A stretch of 64,000 bases of DNA. Origin: Flavobacterium sp. N1736. Lineage in GTDB: Bacteria; Bacteroidota; Bacteroidia; Flavobacteriales; Flavobacteriaceae. This document shows positions 59,261 to 64,000 of this stretch, piece after piece. A program made the position numbers and the translations under genes. The notes under the pieces are model-generated. The model had not been told where the DNA came from, did no database searches, and saw only the letters and a program-made list of their open reading frames with translations. The stretch spans positions 1,364,001-1,428,000 of the forward strand of contig NZ_CP109994.1 of NCBI RefSeq assembly GCF_025947065.1. Reading direction: 5' to 3'. Each line of letters opens with the position of its first letter. Positions within the stretch are counted from its first letter, which is position 1.

Positions 59261-59812
59261 ATGAATATACCTTGTATCTTAATTCCTGCGCTAGTGGGAT
59301 TAATCTGTGGAATTTTAGGTTACTTAATAGGAAAAATGAATTCAAAAGGAGGAGATGATTCACTTGCAACGGCATTACAAGCTGATTTGGATGCGTGCAA
59401 AGCAAATACTAAAAGTCTGAATGCAAAAATTTCGTCTCTTGAAGCTGATTTAGTTGCAAAAGCAAATTTCACAAACACAACTCAGTCTTTTGTTGCTACA
59501 GCACCGGCTTTCCTTTTTGATGGAAATTTGGCTGCAACAGTTTACAACAAAAAAATAAAAGAAAATGATTTGAAAATTGTGGAAGGAATCGGACCAAAAA
59601 TTGAAGCGCTAATGAATGCCGCCGGAATTAATAGCTGGAGGGAATTATCAGAAGCATCTACCGATAAACTACAAGCAATTTTGGATGCCGGAGGAGAAAA
59701 TTATGCCATTCATAATCCAACCACCTGGTCCAAACAAGCATTATTGGCTTACGAAGGAAAATGGCAGGACTTAAAAGACTGGCAGGAAAATTTAACAGGA
59801 GGAAAAGAATAA
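59261..59812 (+). CDS. Membrane-anchored helix-hairpin-helix protein
   Basis: A 183-residue protein: membrane helix at about 5-22 (CILIPALVGLICGILGYLIG), coiled-coil region (about 35-70, DADLVAKA type), then a helix-hairpin-helix domain with VEGIGPKIEALMNAAGINSW near 107-126 and a second half with KLQAILDAGG. HhH motifs usually bind DNA or act in ribosomal and repair proteins, but here the domain is tethered, possibly facing the periplasm. It is co-transcribed with the OmpA gene. Role unknown. Confidence 0.78.
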   Translation: MNIPCILIPALVGLICGILGYLIGKMNSKGGDDSLATALQADLDACKANTKSLNAKISSLEADLVAKANFTNTTQSFVATAPAFLFDGNLAATVYNKKIKENDLKIVEGIGPKIEALMNAAGINSWRELSEASTDKLQAILDAGGENYAIHNPTTWSKQALLAYEGKWQDLKDWQENLTGGKE

Positions 59813-59832
59813 CCTTCAACATCAATAATAAA

Positions 59833-59862
59833 AAAGAACTGGTCAAAAGCCAGTTTTTTTTA
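59833..59862. terminator. Terminator after the HhH gene
   Basis: A stem ACTGG (59838-59842) and CCAGT (59850-59854) with A residues before and a T run after. It lies between the HhH and the convergent menC gene. Confidence 0.7.
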
Positions 59863-60906
59863 TGCCTTATTAAGAAATCCTGAATCCCATTTTTTATCTG
59901 TATTGTACCATAATTTTCCTTTTGAAACTTCAAGAGGACAATCAAAATTATTGGTATAAAGTGCACCGGTTCCTAAACCTTGTGGCATATTTGAGTTTTG
60001 CAAAAAAGTCCATTGTGCAATGGCATTTAATCCAATATTACTTTCCAGTGCGGATGTAATCCACCAGCCAATTTTATATTTATCTGCCAATGCTATCCAT
60101 TGCTGAGTTCCTCTAAAACCACCAACAAAACTAGGTTTCAGAATAATGTATTGTGGTTTAATATCCTGTAAAAGTTTTTCTTTTTCTTCTAATGAAAAAA
60201 CACCTATTAATTCTTCATCCAAAGCAATTGGAAATGGAGTTGTCTGGCACAAATCAGCCATAACCTGAATATTTCCTTTTTTAATAGGCTGTTCAATACT
60301 ATGAAGCTGAAATTGATTTAGTTGATTTAATTTATCTAAAGCTTCATTTAAACCAAAAGCGCCATTGGCATCAACACGAATTTCTATTTTTTCTGCAGAA
60401 AAGTGACTTCGTATATATTGCAATAATTCCAGTTCTTTTTGAAAATCGATAGCACCTATTTTCAACTTTATACAATTAAAACCATCGGCTAGTTTTTCTT
60501 CAATTTGCTGTTTCATGAAAGAAGCTTCTCCCATCCAAACCAATCCATTTATAGTAATTGATTTAGAATTATTGGTAAAATCAGATGGAAATAACAAATA
60601 TGGATTTTCACTTTTCAAGGACAAAAAAGCCATTTCTACCCCAAATTGTATGGATGGAAATTCTAATAAAGCTTCCCAAAGAGCCGTTTCTCCTAAATGA
60701 ATATTTTGGCAAGTCCATTTAAGCTTTTCTTCATAATCATCCCGATCATCTGCACTTAAACCACGTAAAATTCCGCACTCGCCTATTCCTTTTTTACCAT
60801 CTTTTTCAAGAATAATAAACCAGGTTTCTTTCTCGGTCATAATGCCACGCGAAGTCCCTGAAGGGCGCTTAAATTCGAGCATGTATTTATGGTAAGTTGC
60901 TTTCAC
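59860..60906 (-). CDS. menC: o-Succinylbenzoate synthase
   Basis: A 348-residue enolase-superfamily enzyme that dehydrates SHCHC to o-succinylbenzoate in menaquinone synthesis. It has the catalytic Lys in NCIKLKIGAIDF (about 142-153), metal ligands Asp in RVDANGAFGLNEA and SIEQPIKKG, and the Asp-Glu in PIALDEELIG, and the second Lys in YIILKPSFVGGFRG. Length is typical. The menaquinone gene menA is 3 kb away on the same strand. Confidence 0.92.
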   Translation of the reverse strand: MKATYHKYMLEFKRPSGTSRGIMTEKETWFIILEKDGKKGIGECGILRGLSADDRDDYEEKLKWTCQNIHLGETALWEALLEFPSIQFGVEMAFLSLKSENPYLLFPSDFTNNSKSITINGLVWMGEASFMKQQIEEKLADGFNCIKLKIGAIDFQKELELLQYIRSHFSAEKIEIRVDANGAFGLNEALDKLNQLNQFQLHSIEQPIKKGNIQVMADLCQTTPFPIALDEELIGVFSLEEKEKLLQDIKPQYIILKPSFVGGFRGTQQWIALADKYKIGWWITSALESNIGLNAIAQWTFLQNSNMPQGLGTGALYTNNFDCPLEVSKGKLWYNTDKKWDSGFLNKA

Positions 60907-61003
60907 GATGTTTTTTTATGCAACAGATTGCACAAATTAGCATGATTTTTTAAAAATTTTTAAAATCTTTTTAATCTGTACAATCTGTGGCTAACTTTTT
61001 TAA

Positions 61004-62206
61004 TTAATTGTATAGATTTAAAACTTTTTCGAAATCTTTTGATGGCAGACCTGCTTTTTCGAAAATAGTAAAATCTTGTTTTGTTTTATCTTTCCAGCTC
61101 AAACTGTCTGTTACGTTTTGAGTTTGGTATTTTTTATAAATTGCTTTTGCTTCGCTGTAATCATCGCTGACTAAATAAACATGTGCAAGATTTAATTTTA
61201 CTAATAACTCTGTATCGTCAAGTTTCTCACCTTCTTTTAATGCTTTAATGGCTTTTGCATATTGCTTAGTCAAAATATAACAATAGCCAATAGAACTGTA
61301 ATCCAGCGCTGTAGCTTTTCCATCATTAATAATAGTATTTAATTTTGGAATCGCTTCGTTGTATTTTTGTAGTTTTATTAATGTCGCAGCTTGTGTTCTT
61401 AAATCATTGTAGACATTTTTAGAAATATCGGCATCGCCATAACATGCATTTCCAAAATCTTTATAAGCTTTGTTTTTTTCAATAGGCAACAACTTTTGAA
61501 ATTCTGAATAACGGTATTGTTTTATGATTTTATCCAGAATACAAACACAAAAATCATCAGAGTTAGCCATTTTCTGAGCCATTGTTGATGTTTTGCATAA
61601 ACTGATAATTTCGTTTTTATTATCCTGATTCCAGCCACGATTTAATTTTGTATCAACCCACGGCACAACTTCTAAAACTATTTTTTGATTTAAAACCCAG
61701 TTTTTACTGTGAAAACCAAACCAAATTGTGCTTACATTTTGACCTAAACATGACGATTTATCGAGCGATAATCGTTTTGCATCCTTGCTAACGGCATCGA
61801 CTTGTGCGTAACAGGCTTTATCCGTTTTTCCGTCTTCAATGTATTTTTTTGCATTTTCGTTTGAAGTAAATAATGCATACGTACAGGTATCATCGCCTGA
61901 AATTTTTGACATTAAAAAAACAGCTCCGGCAGAACCCTGGCTTATTCCTGTTGGATCCGGGATTGCTTTTAAAACAGAAACCAAACTATTTGCCATTTGC
62001 TGATTTTCGTCAAGAAGTGTAATTCGATACACAATTTCGGTAGTTCCTACTGGTAAATCTTCTGTTGTAAGAGCGATTCTATCGCGTGCAGAAACGATGA
62101 TTTCTTTTGTAGTAGCACGTTCTTTGTCCCAATAACCATCTTTTTGAGCAAAAGAATTATAGGAAACTGTAATTAAAAGAAATAGAATTATTTTTTTGAA
62201 GTTCAT
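61004..62206 (-). CDS. Secreted TPR-containing protein
   Basis: A 400-residue protein from the ATG at 62206; the in-frame extension upstream has no signal and is rejected. It has a signal peptide (MNFKKIILFLLITVSYNSFAQ), an N-terminal domain with KEIIVSARDRIALTTEDLP, a Cys-containing middle (DFCVCILDKIIKQYRYSEFQ) and C-terminal TPR units (SSIGYCYILTKQYAKAIKALKEG, LNLAHVYLVSDDYSEAKAIY). It may serve as a periplasmic scaffold. Its gene is in the men group but a menaquinone role is not supported. Confidence 0.75.
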   Translation of the reverse strand: MNFKKIILFLLITVSYNSFAQKDGYWDKERATTKEIIVSARDRIALTTEDLPVGTTEIVYRITLLDENQQMANSLVSVLKAIPDPTGISQGSAGAVFLMSKISGDDTCTYALFTSNENAKKYIEDGKTDKACYAQVDAVSKDAKRLSLDKSSCLGQNVSTIWFGFHSKNWVLNQKIVLEVVPWVDTKLNRGWNQDNKNEIISLCKTSTMAQKMANSDDFCVCILDKIIKQYRYSEFQKLLPIEKNKAYKDFGNACYGDADISKNVYNDLRTQAATLIKLQKYNEAIPKLNTIINDGKATALDYSSIGYCYILTKQYAKAIKALKEGEKLDDTELLVKLNLAHVYLVSDDYSEAKAIYKKYQTQNVTDSLSWKDKTKQDFTIFEKAGLPSKDFEKVLNLYN

Positions 62207-62323
62207 TTTATTTTTTTTGCCACAACCCGAGCGATAACGAACAGGTGAAGCAATTACACTAATTTTCTCTAATTTTTTTGCCACAGATTTTATAGATTAA
62301 AATGATTTATTTTCGTTTTTGTC

Positions 62324-62400
62324 TTGCGAGGAACGAAGCAATCTCGCTTGCTATATAAACTTTGTGCCTTTTGTTAGTGTGGTTGCTTCGTTCCTCGCAA
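62324..62400. repeat. Inverted repeat TTGCGAGGAACGAAGCAA
   Basis: A perfect 18-base arm (62324-62341) is repeated in inverse at 62383-62400, with 41 bases between. It is a dispersed intergenic repeat of flavobacteria; a degenerate relative is at 43225. Confidence 0.85.
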
Positions 62401-62445
62401 AGACTGAACCTTTACAGAAATGACATAAATTGTGCCAAATATTCC

Positions 62446-63123
62446 TTATAATTCTATTGATTCTCCTATTTCAAGAAGCATTAAATCTTTTCCTTTATCA
62501 AAAAATTTGCGAATCGCTTCTTCATGATTAATTTCGATATAACCAAATGTATCAAAATGATAACCCAGAATTTTATCACATTCTACAAAATCTGAAGCAA
62601 TAATGGCATCTTCAACATCCATTGTAAAATTATTTCCGATTGGAAGTATCGCTAAATCAAGCTTTGTTCTTAACGGAATTAGTTTCATATCGTATGTAAG
62701 CGCTGTATCGCCGGCAATATAAATGTTTTTATGTTCGCCTTCAATTACAAAACCTCCTGGATTTCCTCCGTAACTTCCATCAGGAAAAGAACTTGAGTGA
62801 ATTGCATTTACATATTTTACTTTTCCAAAATCAAATTTCCAGCTTCCGCCATGATTCATTGGATGTGCTTTTAATTCTCTTTGCGCATAATAACTGGTAA
62901 TTTCTGCATTTGAAATTATTGTCGCATTGGTACGTTTTGCAATTGCTTCAACATCAAGAACGTGATCGCCGTGTGCATGAGTTAATAAAATATAATCGGC
63001 TTTTAATGTTTCTATATCGATTGCCGCAGCTTGTGGATTTCCTGTAATAAAAGGATCAACAATAATATGTTTTCCTCCAACTTCAATGCCTAAAGAAGCG
63101 TGTCCGTAAAATGTAATTTTCAT
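62446..63123 (-). CDS. Metal-dependent hydrolase, beta-lactamase fold (UPF0173)
   Basis: A 225-residue metallo-beta-lactamase-fold hydrolase. It has YGHASLGIEVGGKHIIVDPF, the metal motif LLTHAHGDHVLD (about 46-57), SNAEITSYY, and NIYIAGDTALTYDM near 133. These are the UPF0173 features; the natural substrate is unknown. It lies between the TPR gene and menA, on the same strand, and about 30 bases after the menA stop. Confidence 0.9.
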   Translation of the reverse strand: MKITFYGHASLGIEVGGKHIIVDPFITGNPQAAAIDIETLKADYILLTHAHGDHVLDVEAIAKRTNATIISNAEITSYYAQRELKAHPMNHGGSWKFDFGKVKYVNAIHSSSFPDGSYGGNPGGFVIEGEHKNIYIAGDTALTYDMKLIPLRTKLDLAILPIGNNFTMDVEDAIIASDFVECDKILGYHFDTFGYIEINHEEAIRKFFDKGKDLMLLEIGESIEL

Positions 63124-63153
63124 TTTTTTAAATTTTTAAAGTTGAACTTTATT

Positions 63154-64000
63154 TTATCTTCCGCCTAAGAACAGATTAACGAATATGTCTGAAATAAGCG
63201 AAATCATACATACTGTTAATAATATAGAAAGCAAAAATGTGCTAAGTGCCAGTTTTTTTAATTCCGGATCTAATAGTTTAGGATTCTGGTTTTTATAAAC
63301 TGTAATTAAATGCTTCGTTAAAGGTATATAAGCTAATAAAAACAAATATTGGTCAAAGTTGTAATCGCTTAAAAAGGCAAAAATAATAACCAAAAGCATC
63401 GCTGTAATAATCAAAGTAAAATGATAGATTTTAGCTTTTGCTCCGCCCATTTGAACTACAATTGTATTTTTTCCTGATTTTTTGTCTGACTCTTCATCGC
63501 GCATATTGTTAAGGTTTAAAACCCCAACACTTAATAAACCAATTGAAATTGCAGGCAAAATTAAAAGAGGATCTATTTCTTTTGAATATAAAAAGTTAAC
63601 GCCTAAAGTACTTACAAGTCCGAAGAATATAAATACGAATACATCGCCAAAACCTTTGTATCCGTACGCCGAATTACCAACTGTATAACGAATTGCCGAA
63701 ACAATTGCAGCAATTCCCAGTAATAGAAAGAAGATAGAATAACCAAAATTACTTTGCCCAAATGCAAAATATATTAAAATAATTGCTGACAACAGCGTTA
63801 ATAATGACGTTATTATAATCGCTTTTTTCATTGCCTGCGGCGTAATTGCACCACTTTGTATGGCACGTTGTGGTCCAACCCTGTCGGCATTATCGGTACC
63901 TTTTACACCATCTCCGTAATCATTGGCAAAATTGGATAAAACCTGTAAACCAAGCGTTGTTAAAAGTGAAAAACCAAATATTTTCCAGCTAAAAACTTCT
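63154..64000 (-). CDS. menA: 1,4-Dihydroxy-2-naphthoate polyprenyltransferase (partial, start outside window)
   Basis: The C-terminal 282 residues of a UbiA-family prenyltransferase that attaches the isoprenoid tail in menaquinone synthesis. The frame is open to the window edge. The first aspartate-rich motif NDYGDGVKGTDN is seen near 63918-63950, and the second region LNLNNMRDEESDKKSGKNTI lies at about 63470-63530. Several membrane helices follow. The Met at 63831 is internal, so the annotated start of that sub-frame is not real. It is the expected partner of menC. Confidence 0.92.
   Translation of the reverse strand, partial: EVFSWKIFGFSLLTTLGLQVLSNFANDYGDGVKGTDNADRVGPQRAIQSGAITPQAMKKAIIITSLLTLLSAIILIYFAFGQSNFGYSIFFLLLGIAAIVSAIRYTVGNSAYGYKGFGDVFVFIFFGLVSTLGVNFLYSKEIDPLLILPAISIGLLSVGVLNLNNMRDEESDKKSGKNTIVVQMGGAKAKIYHFTLIITAMLLVIIFAFLSDYNFDQYLFLLAYIPLTKHLITVYKNQNPKLLDPELKKLALSTFLLSILLTVCMISLISDIFVNLFLGGR

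Noticed and set aside
1..64000. Prophage or plasmid segment
   Set aside because: No integrase, portal, capsid, relaxase or transposase gene was found; the S24/small-gene pair is the only phage-like element.

Overview
The window is chromosomal DNA of a Bacteroidota member, most likely a Flavobacterium species. The DNA is AT-rich. Promoters read as TTTG/TTG, 19-21 bases, then TAnnTTTG, which is the Bacteroidota sigma-A pattern. Leaders are A-rich without clear Shine-Dalgarno sites. The gene families fit this group: a SusC-like TonB-dependent receptor with a CarboxypepD-like N-terminus, LytTR/LytS signalling, YpdA, menaquinone genes, a deoxyhypusine-synthase-like enzyme, and many intergenic repeats of the kind seen in flavobacteria. 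I see no phage, plasmid, insertion sequence or CRISPR array.

Layout. 1-6 kb: the start of a 2-oxoacid dehydrogenase E1 gene (minus), then a plus-strand run of a 2OG-Fe oxygenase, a SUI1 protein, a nucleoside phosphorylase, DinB, DUF4265, an orphan substrate-binding protein and a membrane transglutaminase. 6-11 kb: a lipoprotein, then a LytS/LytTR two-component pair divergent from a TonB-dependent receptor. 11-17.4 kb: a GNAT, a YdeI protein, a Tat-type Gfo/Idh/MocA oxidoreductase, a TraB/TIKI-like protein, an S41 peptidase, and a divergent small-protein/S24-repressor pair. 17.4-27 kb: an ArsR-SRPBCC operon with a clear double operator, a DoxX-like protein, a frameshifted DNA-alkylation-repair gene, DUF4256, a frameshifted PepSY-like gene, Crp/Fnr, SDR enzymes, a periplasmic catalase with an in-frame TAG, its ankyrin partner, and HxlR. 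27-30.6 kb: an accessory pocket with a JAMM-like lipoprotein and a small lipoprotein, a tandem array of near-identical XRE regulators with a truncated third copy, and tRNA-Val. 30.8-43.2 kb: an ABC exporter, proline dehydrogenase, an O-antigen-ligase/TPR gene that looks inserted between direct repeats, aroB, a polyamine cluster (arginine-rich small ORF, arginine decarboxylase, DHS-like enzyme, very acidic protein), and recQ. 43.3-49 kb: DinB, PEP carboxylase, Lrp/AsnC, an M14 carboxypeptidase and a divergent XRE regulator sharing palindromic operators. 49-64 kb: an acyltransferase, a spermidine-synthase-like protein, an M23 peptidase, small secreted proteins, a class V aminotransferase, MsrA, SelO, YpdA, CYTH, OmpA plus a helix-hairpin-helix protein, and a menaquinone group (menC, a TPR protein, a beta-lactamase-fold hydrolase, menA).

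Most genes are ordinary core or semi-core genes. The points most worth following are: the shared TTTAC-N4-GTAAA palindromes over promoters; the arginine-rich small ORF ahead of arginine decarboxylase; the JAMM-like lipoprotein pair; the XRE array bounded by copies of one terminator hairpin; the duplicated intergenic block around the O-antigen ligase gene; and three disrupted genes within 6 kb (19.1-24.8 kb). Functions are assigned from recognisable motifs only, as no database search was possible.
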